Notes under the pieces: generated by a model
What the model was told of the DNA's origin: nothing
What the model saw: the letters and a program-made list of their open reading frames with translations, nothing else
Database searches by the model: none
Made by a program: the position numbers and the translations under genes
Origin: Streptomyces fradiae ATCC 10745 = DSM 40063
GTDB taxonomy: Bacteria; Actinomycetota; Actinomycetes; Streptomycetales; Streptomycetaceae
NCBI RefSeq assembly: GCF_008704425.1
Contig: NZ_CP023696.1
Span: 1,784,501 to 1,848,500 of the forward strand
DNA: 64,000 nt
Reading direction: 5' to 3'
Part shown: in pieces, positions 1 to 8,185 of the stretch
How positions within the stretch are numbered: position 1 is the stretch's first letter
Layout of the letters: every line of letters starts with the position of its first letter

Positions 1-441
1 CAGCAACGGCTTGCGCATCTCGTACAGGGCTCGGATCCGCCGCTCGGTCTGGAACAGCCCGGGGATGTCATGGCAGTTGTAGAAGTTGATCTCCACCGCC
101 TCCCGCTCCAACCGCGCATAGTCCCGGAACCACGCCGGATGCCGGACCCGCGCCTTCGCCTTGGCCCTCTCCACGTCCTCGATCGTGGCGCGCAGCAGCC
201 CGCCCGCGTCCAGCGCGTCATCGGCCGCCTCCAGGAACTCCCGCTGCGGTGTCCGCCTCCCCCGCTCCAGCGAGGAGACGAGGTCCTCGCTGTACCCGAG
301 CCGGTCCCCCAGCTCCCGCTGGGTGAGCCCGGCCCGTTCCCGGAGCAGTTTGACCTGTTTGCCCACCGCCCGCATCAGGTCGCCGCTCAGCTCCCCCTCG
401 TCGTGGACCCCCTGCGGCTCCACCGCTGCCTCGGACACCAC
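1..441 (-). CDS. XRE-family regulator with DUF5753 domain (3' end cut by window)
   Basis: DNA-binding regulator of the helix-turn-helix plus DUF5753 type that is abundant in Streptomyces. Reading from GTG at 439-441 (a second GTG follows at once), residues 28-75 carry the HTH with LLRERAGLTQRELGDRLGYS, recognition-helix segment EDLVSSLER and GRRTPQ. The DUF5753 domain begins with the typical INFYNCHDIPGLFQTE. A purine-rich AGAAGGGGG stands upstream as ribosome binding site. The frame stays open to position 1 (147 codons); family members are usually about 270-290 residues, so roughly half is present. It is divergent from the anti-sigma-type ATPase at 562, a pairing common for this family. Its ligand and target are unknown. 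Confidence 0.88.
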   Translation of the reverse strand, partial: MVSEAAVEPQGVHDEGELSGDLMRAVGKQVKLLRERAGLTQRELGDRLGYSEDLVSSLERGRRTPQREFLEAADDALDAGGLLRATIEDVERAKAKARVRHPAWFRDYARLEREAVEINFYNCHDIPGLFQTERRIRALYEMRKPLL

Positions 442-561
442 TGCCCCCTTCTCAGGTCACGGCCGACACCCCGCACACGGCACCTTCCGTACCGGTACCA
501 GCACCCTCCGTACCGAAGGATGTCCTGGTCAGAGTAGAGCGGGCCCACCACGCTCAGTGAC

Positions 562-990
562 ATGAAGACGCAGATCTCCTCCCTTCGATTCAGCCGGCTC
601 CTCAGCGCCACCCCGCGCGGCGCCCGGCTCGCCCGCCTACTGACCGTGCAGCAGCTCGACGCGTGGGGTTGGCCGCCGGCCTGCGCGGCGAGCGAGTACG
701 CCGCTGTGGTCGCCGCCGAGCTGGCGGCGAACGCGGTGACCCACGGGCGCGCACGGGGCCGCGGTTTCCGGCTCACGCTCATCAACGAGGCGTCCGACTC
801 CGGCACGCTCCGTGTCGAGGTCACCGACGCACGGGGCGACCGGGTGCCGCCTTCCCTTGCGACCACCCCCGAACCCACCGCCGAATCCGGCCGCGGCCTG
901 CTTCTCGTCGCGGCCCTCGCCACCCGGTGGGGGTGGGAGCCGGACCCGCCCTCCGGGAAGACCGTCTGGGCGTGTCTTCCGCTCACCTGA
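562..990 (+). CDS. ATP-binding protein, anti-sigma factor kinase-like (HATPase_c_2)
   Basis: A 142-residue stand-alone GHKL ATPase of the RsbW/SpoIIAB-like class. Streptomyces encode many of these, and they often sit beside DUF5753 or DUF397 genes. The N-box reads ELAANAVTHG (about residues 53-62), the G1 box VEVTDARGD (about 90-98) and the G2 region ESGRGLLLV (about 114-122). No membrane segment or signal peptide is seen. Family knowledge suggests phosphorylation or sequestration of an anti-anti-sigma or sigma factor; no such partner is adjacent. ATG 562 is the first start in frame. It is divergent from the DUF5753 regulator across a 120-bp gap. Confidence 0.85.
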   Translation: MKTQISSLRFSRLLSATPRGARLARLLTVQQLDAWGWPPACAASEYAAVVAAELAANAVTHGRARGRGFRLTLINEASDSGTLRVEVTDARGDRVPPSLATTPEPTAESGRGLLLVAALATRWGWEPDPPSGKTVWACLPLT

Positions 991-1113
991 CGGCTGGTGC
1001 GAGACGGCCCGTCCGGCGGCCTCCGCCGATTCCCGCTGGTCGCATCCGAGGGGTGGGGCTGAGGCCCGGAGGGAGCCCTGCACCATGGGCGGTGGGGGGC
1101 GAAGCCTGGGAGG

Positions 1114-1523
1114 GGCAGACGAGTCGGGCTGTACGCCGGGTTCTGTGCCCCGGGACCTCGCGGTCGTCGGGGTGACGGCCATCCATCTAGGACCGGCGTT
1201 GCCGCCGGCCTCGTGCGGTCTACCCGCGGACTCGGGCGGGCAGCCCTCGAACGTCCGCGCAGAGACACCGGGGTGTCTCCTTTTGACCTTGCTCCGGGTG
1301 GGGTTTACCTAGCTGCCCAGGTCACCCTGGGCACTGGTGGTCTCTTACACCACCGTTTCACCCTTACCGCGGGCCGAGGCCCCCGGCGGTCTGTTTTCTG
1401 TGGCACTGTCCCGCGGGTCACCCCGGGTGGCCGTTAGCCACCACCCTGCCCTGTGGAGCCCGGACGTTCCTCGGGAGGGCCCTCGAAGGGTCCCCACGCG
1501 GCCGCCCGCCCGGCTCGTCTGCC
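1114..1523 (-). ncRNA. rnpB: RNase P RNA, bacterial class A
   Basis: Catalytic RNA of RNase P, which trims tRNA 5' leaders. On the minus strand the conserved 5' block GAGGAACGTCCGGGCTC (about 1457-1473) and the 3' block ACAGAACCCGGCGTAC (about 1131-1146) are the two halves of the universal P4/J region. The outer ends GGCAGACGAGCC and GGCTCGTCTGCC-like sequences pair as P1. Other hallmarks are AAGGGTGAAACGGTG and AGGTAAACCCCACC. The length of about 410 nt fits actinobacterial rnpB. It lies antisense to no real gene; the MerR gene starts 70 bp beyond its 5' end on the other strand. Exact ends are uncertain by a few bases. Confidence 0.96.
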
Positions 1524-1593
1524 GTGCCGACCATGGTACCCGCCCCGCCGGAGCGCTTGACCTTGCCGCAACGTCAGGGTTTCTCCTGGTCGC

Positions 1594-2580
1594 ATGAGGA
1601 TCGGAGAGGTCGCCCGGCTCGCCGGGGTCACCACGCGGGCCGTACGGCACTACCACCATGTCGGGCTGCTGCCCGAGCCGCCCCGGCTCGGCAACGGCTA
1701 CCGGGCCTACGGGCTGCGGGACGCCGTGCTGCTGGTGCGGGTCCGGCGGCTGACCGAGCTGGGGCTGTCCCTGGACGAGGTGCGGGACGTGCTGGCCGAC
1801 GACGCCGGGCGGGACCTCGCCGAGGTGCTGGAGGAACTGGACACCGACCTGGCCCGGCAGGAGGCCGAGGTGCGGGTGCGGCGGGAGCGCCTGGCGGTGC
1901 TGCTGGAGCAGGCGCGGGAGGGCCGGCTGCCCGCCGAGGGGCCCCTGTCGCCGGAGCTGGCCGCGCTCTTCGCGGACATGGCGCGCGCCCGTGGCGGGCG
2001 GGCGGGGCCCGAGCCCAGGACGGCGGTGCTCGACCGCGAGCTGCTGACGCTGATGGACGGCGTCCACGCCGGGGAGGAGGGGACCCGCATGGTGGCCGCG
2101 ATGAGGGGCGCGGTGGCCTCCCCTGAGGGGATGGAGCGGGCCTACGACCTGTACGCGCGGCTCGACGAGCTGGCGGACGCCGACGAGGACGACCCCGGGG
2201 TGGCCGCGGCGGCCGAGCTGCTGGCGGGCCTGCTGCCCGACGAGGTCGCGGCGGCGGTACGGGACGCGGGCGGGGACGCGGGTGCGGACGTGGTCGAGGC
2301 GTGGGGCGGCGACGCCTTCGCGGGCGCCTTCCTGGCGGAGTTCTCGCCCGCGCAGGCCGAGGTGGTCCGGCGGGCGCTGCGCCTCGCCGCCGACCGTGCG
2401 GGCACGGCGGCGACGGTTGGGGACGGGGAGCACGCGGAGGGGGGCGTCGGCACGGCACCCGGCACGGAGGGCGAAGGCACGGGCCCTGCGGGCGGCTCGG
2501 ATGCGGGGGGCGCGGGCCCCGGGTGCGGCCCCACGGGCGGCGCGGATGCGGGCGGCGCAGGCGCGGGCGGCGCCTCGTGA
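1594..2580 (+). CDS. MerR-family transcriptional regulator with long disordered tail
   Basis: A 328-residue regulator. Residues 1-70 form the MerR winged helix (IGEVARLAGVTTRAVRHY, then HVGLLPEP and NGYRAYG). The dimerisation coiled coil follows at about 75-120 (LEELDTDLARQEAEVRVRRE). A middle region of unknown ligand specificity resembles the extended C-terminal domains of Streptomyces MerR proteins. From about residue 265 the chain is almost only Gly, Ala, Thr and Glu, probably disordered. The stop overlaps the start of the next gene (GTGA at 2577-2580), so the pair is likely translationally coupled and the membrane protein may be the regulator's partner or target. Confidence 0.85.
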   Translation: MRIGEVARLAGVTTRAVRHYHHVGLLPEPPRLGNGYRAYGLRDAVLLVRVRRLTELGLSLDEVRDVLADDAGRDLAEVLEELDTDLARQEAEVRVRRERLAVLLEQAREGRLPAEGPLSPELAALFADMARARGGRAGPEPRTAVLDRELLTLMDGVHAGEEGTRMVAAMRGAVASPEGMERAYDLYARLDELADADEDDPGVAAAAELLAGLLPDEVAAAVRDAGGDAGADVVEAWGGDAFAGAFLAEFSPAQAEVVRRALRLAADRAGTAATVGDGEHAEGGVGTAPGTEGEGTGPAGGSDAGGAGPGCGPTGGADAGGAGAGGAS

Positions 2581-3404
2581 AGCGGCTGCGGACGGTACTC
2601 GGGTACGCCGCGCTGCCCGCCGAGGTCGTGCTGGTCGTGTGCCTGGCCGCCGGGGTGCCGGTGCCCGCGCCGCTCCTGTACGCGGTGGAGCTGTGCCTGG
2701 CCGGCGCCGTGCTGCTCGGCGTCCTCGTCTACCGGCGGGCCCGCCGGGCCGGCCTCCCGCCGGGCGACGCGCTGTACGAGGTGGTGCCCGAGCCGGTCGT
2801 ACGGCTCGTCCGGCACGAGGCCGGCCTGCTCGCGAGCCTCGTGCGGTGGGTGCTGCGCCGGCCGCACGGGACGGGTGGGGGCGCCGAGGCGTTCGGGTAC
2901 GCCCGCGACCAGGCCGCGCTCATGTACGCCTTCGCGTTCGTCTGCGTCGTGGAGACCGCCGGGGTGTACTGGCTGCTGCGGAACGTGCCGGTGGTCCACG
3001 AGGTGACGCTGGTGCTCGACGTGTACGCCGTGCTGTTCGTGCTGGGCCTGCACGCCGCCTCCGTCACCCGGCCGCACCTGCTGGACGGGCGGGTGCTGCG
3101 GCTGCGGCAGGGCTGCCACACGGACCTCGCCGTACCGCTCGGTGCCATCACCGCCGTACGCCGCGAACCGCTCCACGCCCACGAGCGGGCCGACGGCGTA
3201 CTGGACCTGACCGTCGCCGCGCAGACCTCCCTCACCCTGGAACTGGCCGAGCCCGTCGAGGCCGTGGGCCTGCTCGGCGGGCGGCGCGCGGTGCGGGTCG
3301 TACGGTTCCACGCCGACGACCCGCGCGCCCTGCACGCCGCGCTCACGCGGGCGCTCACGCGGGCGCGAACAGCGCCTTGTCCCGCCCCGGATACGCCCGC
3401 CTGA
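2577..3404 (+). CDS. Membrane protein coupled to MerR regulator
   Basis: Protein of 275 residues from GTG 2577. Hydrophobic stretches at about 10-50 (two segments around ALPAEVVLVVCLAAGVPVP and AVELCLAGAVLLGVLV) and about 120-165 (LMYAFAFVCVVETAGVYWLL, LVLDVYAVLFVLGLHAA) predict four membrane helices. A soluble domain of about 95 residues follows. I recognise no family; the fold may be a membrane-anchored PH-like domain, but this is a guess. The start is set by the 4-bp GTGA overlap with the MerR gene. Its last 50 bp overlap the end of the convergent RNB nuclease gene. Confidence 0.75.
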   Translation: MKRLRTVLGYAALPAEVVLVVCLAAGVPVPAPLLYAVELCLAGAVLLGVLVYRRARRAGLPPGDALYEVVPEPVVRLVRHEAGLLASLVRWVLRRPHGTGGGAEAFGYARDQAALMYAFAFVCVVETAGVYWLLRNVPVVHEVTLVLDVYAVLFVLGLHAASVTRPHLLDGRVLRLRQGCHTDLAVPLGAITAVRREPLHAHERADGVLDLTVAAQTSLTLELAEPVEAVGLLGGRRAVRVVRFHADDPRALHAALTRALTRARTAPCPAPDTPA

Positions 3405-4797
3405 GCCGTACGTCCAGCCGCTCCCCCAGCGGCAGCGGCGGCCCCGGGCTCTCCAGCCGGGCCACCACGGCGGGGTCCTCCAGGTGCACGGTGCCCGTCG
3501 CCGGGTCGTCCTCCCGCACGTCCACCACCGTCCCGGTGAACACCTCGCCCACCCGGTTCATCAGCAGCGCCGCCTCGACGACGTCCACGCTCTCCCGCTC
3601 CACCCCGCCCGCCCGCCGGGCCCCGTCCGCCATCTCCCCCGGCAGCGCGGCCAGCGCGGCCCGCACCCACTCGGGCGCTTCCCGGCCCTCCACCGCGGCG
3701 ACGCACAGCTCCCCCGCGTACCGGTCGGCGAGGCGGCGCAGCGGCGCCGTGCAGTGCGCGTACTCGTCGGCGACCGCCGCGTGCACGGCGTGCTCGGGGA
3801 GCCGCCCGTCGGTGAACACCGTGTACCCGGCGCCCCGCAGCAGCGTCGTGCAGTCCTGGAGGAACGCCGCGTGCCGGGGCAGGCGCGGGTCCAGGCTCCT
3901 GATCAGCGCCGCGTACGAGACGTGGGGCGGCCAGTCGACGCCGAGGGCCAGCGCGGAGCGCCGCAGCCGGGCCACGGCGCCGTCGGGTGCGGTGGGCAGG
4001 GTGCGGAGGATGCCGGTGCCGGCGGCCGTCATCAGGTCGGCGGCGGCCGTACCCGCGAGGAGGGAGATCTGCGCGTTCCAGGCGTCCGCGGGACGCGGGG
4101 CGCGGTAGACCAGCCGGTACGAGCCCTCCGCCTCGACGATCTCCTGCTGCGGCAGGTTGAGGGAGACGCCGCCCCGCTCGACCTCCAGCTCCTCGCGGAG
4201 GCGCCCGATGTCGCGGAGCAGGGCGAGCGGCTCCTCCGCGGTGCCCTCGTCGATCAGGCGCTGCGCGGTGGCGTAGTCGAGGCGGGCGCGGCTGCGGACC
4301 AGGGAGCGGCGCACCTCGGCGGCGACGCGGCGCCCGTACGCGTCGAGGTCGATCCGCCACAGCAGGGCGGGGACCGGCCGGCCGGGCAGCAGGCTCGCGG
4401 CGCCCTCCGACAGGACGGGCGGGTGCAGCGGGACGCGGCCGTCGGGGAAGTACAGGGTCAGCACCCGGCGGTGCGCCTCCGCGTCGACGGCGCCGGACGG
4501 GGTGACGAAGGCGGCGACGTCGGCGATGGCGTAGTGCACCCGGTACCCGCCGTCGGCGCGGCGCGCCAGGTGCATGGCCTGGTCCAGGTCGGTGGAGCCG
4601 GGCGGGTCGATCGTGAACAGCGGCAGGTCGGTGTCGTCCCGTCCGGGCAGCCGCGGCGCCTTGGCGGCGGCCTCCGCCTCGGCGAGCACGTCGGGCGGGA
4701 AGTCCCCGGGGATGCCGGGCGCGTTCCGCAGCGCGCGCAGGGCGGTCCGCAGGGGGTCTCCGGCGGCACGGGACACGTGGAGCTGTCTGCGGGGCAT
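3355..4797 (-). CDS. RNB-domain ribonuclease (RNase II/R family)
   Basis: 3'-to-5' exoribonuclease-like protein of 480 residues. The RNB active-site loop DPPGSTDLDQAMH lies at residues 64-76 and the domain continues through HYAIADVAAFV and LPQQEIV. E. coli RNase II has four Asp in this loop; here the fourth position is Gln73 while D64, D70 and D72 are kept. At 480 residues it lacks the N-terminal cold-shock domains of RNase II and R (over 640 residues) and has only a short C-terminal beta domain. It is a single gene convergent with the preceding membrane protein (50-bp overlap). ATG 4797 is the only good start. Confidence 0.88.
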   Translation of the reverse strand: MPRRQLHVSRAAGDPLRTALRALRNAPGIPGDFPPDVLAEAEAAAKAPRLPGRDDTDLPLFTIDPPGSTDLDQAMHLARRADGGYRVHYAIADVAAFVTPSGAVDAEAHRRVLTLYFPDGRVPLHPPVLSEGAASLLPGRPVPALLWRIDLDAYGRRVAAEVRRSLVRSRARLDYATAQRLIDEGTAEEPLALLRDIGRLREELEVERGGVSLNLPQQEIVEAEGSYRLVYRAPRPADAWNAQISLLAGTAAADLMTAAGTGILRTLPTAPDGAVARLRRSALALGVDWPPHVSYAALIRSLDPRLPRHAAFLQDCTTLLRGAGYTVFTDGRLPEHAVHAAVADEYAHCTAPLRRLADRYAGELCVAAVEGREAPEWVRAALAALPGEMADGARRAGGVERESVDVVEAALLMNRVGEVFTGTVVDVREDDPATGTVHLEDPAVVARLESPGPPLPLGERLDVRLRRAYPGRDKALFAPA

Positions 4798-4829
4798 ACG
4801 CCGAGCGTAGGCCGGGGACGGCCGCGCGG

Positions 4830-5045
4830 CACTCCGGGGCGGGGCGCGCTGCGGGGAGAGGGGAGGGGAGGGAGTGGGGCGGGTGCGCTGCGGGAGGAGG
4901 GGTGGGGCGGGTGCGCTGCGGGGGGGGGAGGCGGTGAGGCGGGGCGGGGTGCGCTACGGGGGGAGGCGGTGAGGCGGGGCGGGGTGCGCGGCGGGCAAGG
5001 CGGTGGGGCGTGCGCCGGGGGCGGGGCGGGGCCTGCGGGCGTGCG
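4830..5045. repeat. G-rich degenerate tandem repeat, intergenic
   Basis: Non-coding stretch between the RNB gene (start 4797) and yaaA (5131). Degenerate copies of a roughly 25-45 bp unit built on GGGGCGGGTGCGCTGCGGG and GGAGGCGGTGAGGCGGGGC recur at least four times, and there is a run of nine or more G near 4920-4930. The plus strand has many G3+ tracts that could form G-quadruplexes. No gene or clear promoter is visible apart from the ribosome binding site of yaaA at 5118-5124. Confidence 0.7.
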
Positions 5046-5130
5046 GCGGGGGCGGGCGGGGTGCGCGTGGTTTGTACGCTGGCTGGTCGGGGCCCGGCCC
5101 CGCTCGTGGACGTACGTGAGGAGAACCACC

Positions 5131-5913
5131 GTGCTCGTGCTGTTGCCGCCCTCGGAGGGCAAGGCCGCCTCGGGGAGCGGCGCGCCGCTCGACCCGGACG
5201 CGCTGTCGCTGCCCGGCCTGGCCCCGGCGCGGGCCGCGGTCCTCGCGGAGCTGGTGGAGCTGTGCGCCGCCGACGAGGAGAAGGCGCGCGAGGTGCTCGG
5301 GCTCAGCGAGGGCCTGCGCGGCGAGGTCGCCAAGAACGCCGCCCTGCCGACCGCCGGGGCCCGCCCCGCCGGGGAGGTGTACACCGGCGTCCTCTACGAC
5401 GCGCTGGACCTGGCCACGCTGAGCGCGGCCGCCCGCGAGCGGGCCCGGACGTCGCTGCTGGTGTTCTCCGGGCTGTGGGGCGCGGTGCGGATCGACGACC
5501 GCATCCCGTCGTACCGCTGCTCGATGGGGGTGCGGCTGCCGGGGCTCGGGGCGCTCGGCGCGTACTGGCGCGGGCCCATGGCGGACGTCATGCCCGGTGC
5601 GGCCGGCGACGGGCTCGTCCTGGACCTGCGGTCGGCGGCGTACGCGGCGGCGTGGAGGCCGAAGGGCGACGTGGCCGGGCGTACGGCGACGGTACGGGTG
5701 CTGCACGCGCCGACCCGGAAGGTGGTCAGCCACTTCAACAAGGCGACGAAGGGCCGCGTCGTGCGGGCCCTGCTGGAGACCGGGGCGGCGCCCGGCACCC
5801 CCGCCGAACTGGTGGAGGCGCTGCGGGACCTCGGGTACGCGGTGGAGTGCGAGGCGCCGGCCCGTGCCGGGAAGGCGTGGTCGCTGGACGTCCTGGTGGA
5901 CGAGGTCCACTGA
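5131..5913 (+). CDS. yaaA: Peroxide stress protein YaaA (UPF0246/DUF328)
   Basis: Protein of 260 residues. It opens with the family signature VLVLLPPSEGKA and contains GVLYDALDL, FSGLWGAVRIDDRIPSYR, YWRGPM and VVSHFNKATKGRVVRAL, all typical of YaaA. In E. coli YaaA lowers intracellular free iron under peroxide stress and binds DNA; the same cytoplasmic role is inferred here. GTG 5131 is preceded by GAGGAG at the right distance. Single gene, divergent from the RNB nuclease across a G-rich repeat region. Confidence 0.93.
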   Translation: MLVLLPPSEGKAASGSGAPLDPDALSLPGLAPARAAVLAELVELCAADEEKAREVLGLSEGLRGEVAKNAALPTAGARPAGEVYTGVLYDALDLATLSAAARERARTSLLVFSGLWGAVRIDDRIPSYRCSMGVRLPGLGALGAYWRGPMADVMPGAAGDGLVLDLRSAAYAAAWRPKGDVAGRTATVRVLHAPTRKVVSHFNKATKGRVVRALLETGAAPGTPAELVEALRDLGYAVECEAPARAGKAWSLDVLVDEVH

Positions 5914-6024
5914 GGGCCGCGCCCCGACGTGGATCGGGGCGTGCTGAGGGGCGCCGCCGCCAGACTGTTGCATGCTGCGCAACGGTCGTTGCGGTGTGTG
6001 GCGGCGCCGGGCAGGATGCCGGGC

Positions 6025-6714
6025 ATGACGCCGGTACCGCTGTCGCAACCGCTGCTGGCCGCGCTGTCCTCGGCGGCCGTGCCCGTCCTGCCCGTGGTGG
6101 TCCTGGAGGACGCCGCCGACGCCGTGCCGCTGGCGCGGGCGCTGGTGGCGGGCGGACTGCCGGTGCTGGAGGTGACGCTGCGGACCCCGGCCGCGCTCGA
6201 CGCGATCCGGGCCGTCGCCGCCGAGGTGCCCGACTGCCTCGTCGGCGCGGGGACGGTGGTGTCGGAGCGGGGCGTGGCGGACGCGGTGGCGGCGGGCGCG
6301 CGGTTCCTGGTGAGCCCCGGTTCGACGCGGCGGCTGCTGGACGCCATGGACGATTCCGGGGTGCCCTGCCTGCCGGGTGTCTCGACGGCGTCCGAGGCGG
6401 TGGCCCTGCTGGAGCGGGGCGTTCGCGAGATGAAGTTCTTCCCGGCCGGGGCGGCGGGGGGCCCTGCGTACCTGGCGGCGCTGGCCGGTCCGCTGCCGGA
6501 GGCCCGGTTCTGCCCGACCGGCGGGGTCACCGCCGAGTCGGCACCCGGCTACCTGGGGCTGCCCAACGTGGGCTGCGTGGGCGGTACGTGGGTGGCGCCG
6601 CCCGCCGTACTGGCGGACCGGGACTGGGCGCGGGTCGAGTCCCTGGCGCGGGCGGCCGCGTCGCTGGCGGGGGCGCCCCGCCGGCCGGTCAGCGCAGGTG
6701 CGAGGTGTCGTTGA
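6025..6714 (+). CDS. eda: KDPG/KHG aldolase (2-dehydro-3-deoxyphosphogluconate aldolase)
   Basis: Class I aldolase of 229 residues that splits 2-keto-3-deoxy-6-phosphogluconate to pyruvate and glyceraldehyde 3-phosphate (or 4-hydroxy-2-oxoglutarate to pyruvate and glyoxylate). The barrel motifs LEVTLRTPAAL, VGAGTV, FLVSPG, PCLPGVSTASEA, MKFFPAGAAGG and CPTGGV are all present; the Lys of MKFFPA is the expected Schiff-base residue and the Glu of LEVTLRT the general base. ATG 6025 is chosen over an in-frame ATG at 6016 because the AGG-type ribosome site overlaps the latter. No Entner-Doudoroff dehydratase is adjacent. The last 26 bp overlap the convergent RNase H/phosphatase gene. Confidence 0.9.
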   Translation: MTPVPLSQPLLAALSSAAVPVLPVVVLEDAADAVPLARALVAGGLPVLEVTLRTPAALDAIRAVAAEVPDCLVGAGTVVSERGVADAVAAGARFLVSPGSTRRLLDAMDDSGVPCLPGVSTASEAVALLERGVREMKFFPAGAAGGPAYLAALAGPLPEARFCPTGGVTAESAPGYLGLPNVGCVGGTWVAPPAVLADRDWARVESLARAAASLAGAPRRPVSAGARCR

Positions 6715-8185
6715 GGAGCCGTACCGAGGCGTTGCCGTCCCGGTAGTACGCCACCGCCGACAGGGACGCGGCGGACAGCTCCATCCGGAACAGCGCCTCC
6801 GGCGGGGCGCCCAGCGCCAGCCGTACCAGCGTCTTGATCGGCGTCACATGCGTCACCAGCAGCACCGTGCGCCCCGCGTGGCGCTCCGTCAGCCGGTCGC
6901 GGGTGGCGGCGACCCGGCGGGACACGGCCGCGAAGGACTCGCCGCCCGGAGGCGCGGCCTTCGGCGACGCCAGCCAGGCGTCCAGGTCGTCCGGGTAGCG
7001 CTCCCGCACCTCGGCGAAGGTCAGGCCCTCCCACGCGCCGAAGTCCGTCTCGCGCAGCCCGTCCTCGATCCGTACGTCGAGGCCCAGGCGCTCGGCGATG
7101 GTGAGCGCGGTCTGGCGGCAGCGCAGCAGCGGCGAGGAGACGATCTCCTGCACGGTGCCGCGCGCGGCGAGCGCCGCCGCGACGGCCTCGGCCTGGCGGA
7201 GCCCGGCGGGCGACAGCTCGGGGTCGGTGCCCCCGCTGCCGGAGAACCGCTTCTGCGGCGTGAGCGCGGTCTCCCCGTGCCGCAGCAGCACGAAGGTGGC
7301 GGGTGCCCCCAGGTCCGGGGCGCCCCACCCCACGGAGGGCGTGGCGGACGCGGCCGGGGCCACGACGTCGGAGGGCTCGGCGGCGGCGGAGAAGGCGGGT
7401 TCGGGCGCCGGAGCGGGTGCGGGTGCGGGGGCCGGTGCGGGGGCGGGGGCCGGCGCGGACGCGGGGGCCGGCGCGGACGCGGGGGCCGGTGCGGACGCGG
7501 GGGCCGGTGCGGACGCGGGTGCCGGTGCGGACGCGGGTGCCGGTGCGGGGGCGGCCGTGGCCGGGGCGGCACCGGCGGGGGCTGCGGCCCCGAAGGCCGG
7601 CGCCGCGTCCGGCGCCGCCTGCGCCGCGTGGGACCGCGCCGCGTGGGCGAGGGCCGCGCGGGCCTTCGCCGCGCCCGCCGTCGCGTCCCCGACCACCCGG
7701 GCCGCGCCCGCGTCGAGGGCGGCGCGGGACGTGGACGGCTGCCACCGGCGGCCCTCCCGGCCCGCGTCCATCGCCTCGTTGGCGAGCCGGTCCGCGTGCT
7801 TGTTGCGCTCGCGCGGGATCCACTCGTACGTCACGCGCCCCGCCGGGAAGACGCGGGCGGCCTCCGCGGCGAGCGGCTTCATGTCCGGGTGCTTGATCTT
7901 CCAGCGCCCGGACATCTGCTCCACGACCAGCTTGGAGTCCATCCGGACCCGCACCGACGCGTCGGGCGCCAGTTCGCGGGCGGCGCGCAGCCCGGCGACG
8001 AGGCCCTTGTACTCGGCGACGTTGTTGGTGGCCACGCCGATGTACTCGGCCGTCTCCACCAGGGCCTCGCCGGACACCGGGTCCAGCACCACCGCGCCGT
8101 ACCCGGCCGGGCCCGGATTGCCCCGCGAACCGCCGTCGGCCTCGACGACCAGCTCACGCGGCAGGGACGTCGCACCGCTGCTCAT
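6689..8185 (-). CDS. Bifunctional RNase H type 1 / acid phosphatase (histidine phosphatase)
   Basis: Fusion of 498 residues. Residues 10-140 are RNase HI (VEADGGSRGNPGPAGYG, TNNVAEYKGL, VRMDSKLVVEQM), with the catalytic Asp16, the Glu of NVAEY and the Asp of MDSK. Residues 150-275 are an Ala/Pro linker. Residues 290-498 are a phosphoglycerate-mutase-like phosphatase with FVLLRHGETAL, GAWEGLTF and VTHVTPIKTLV carrying the catalytic histidines. The S. coelicolor orthologue SCO2299 is a characterised enzyme of this type. In mycobacteria the phosphatase half acts as CobC-like alpha-ribazole phosphatase. The start shares one base with the upstream stop (TAATG at 8183-8187). The linker is much longer than needed and is built from tandem 18-bp repeats. 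Confidence 0.93.
   Translation of the reverse strand: MSSGATSLPRELVVEADGGSRGNPGPAGYGAVVLDPVSGEALVETAEYIGVATNNVAEYKGLVAGLRAARELAPDASVRVRMDSKLVVEQMSGRWKIKHPDMKPLAAEAARVFPAGRVTYEWIPRERNKHADRLANEAMDAGREGRRWQPSTSRAALDAGAARVVGDATAGAAKARAALAHAARSHAAQAAPDAAPAFGAAAPAGAAPATAAPAPAPASAPAPASAPAPASAPAPASAPAPASAPAPAPAPAPAPAPAPAPEPAFSAAAEPSDVVAPAASATPSVGWGAPDLGAPATFVLLRHGETALTPQKRFSGSGGTDPELSPAGLRQAEAVAAALAARGTVQEIVSSPLLRCRQTALTIAERLGLDVRIEDGLRETDFGAWEGLTFAEVRERYPDDLDAWLASPKAAPPGGESFAAVSRRVAATRDRLTERHAGRTVLLVTHVTPIKTLVRLALGAPPEALFRMELSAASLSAVAYYRDGNASVRLLNDTSHLR
7400..7560 (-). repeat. 18-bp tandem repeat coding an Ala-Pro-Ser linker
   Basis: In-frame minisatellite within the RNase H/phosphatase gene. On the plus strand the unit is close to GCGGGGGCCGGTGCGGAC, with about six copies that differ by single third-position changes; they translate to repeated APASAP on the minus strand. 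The period is a multiple of three, so copy-number change leaves both enzyme domains in frame. Confidence 0.85.
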
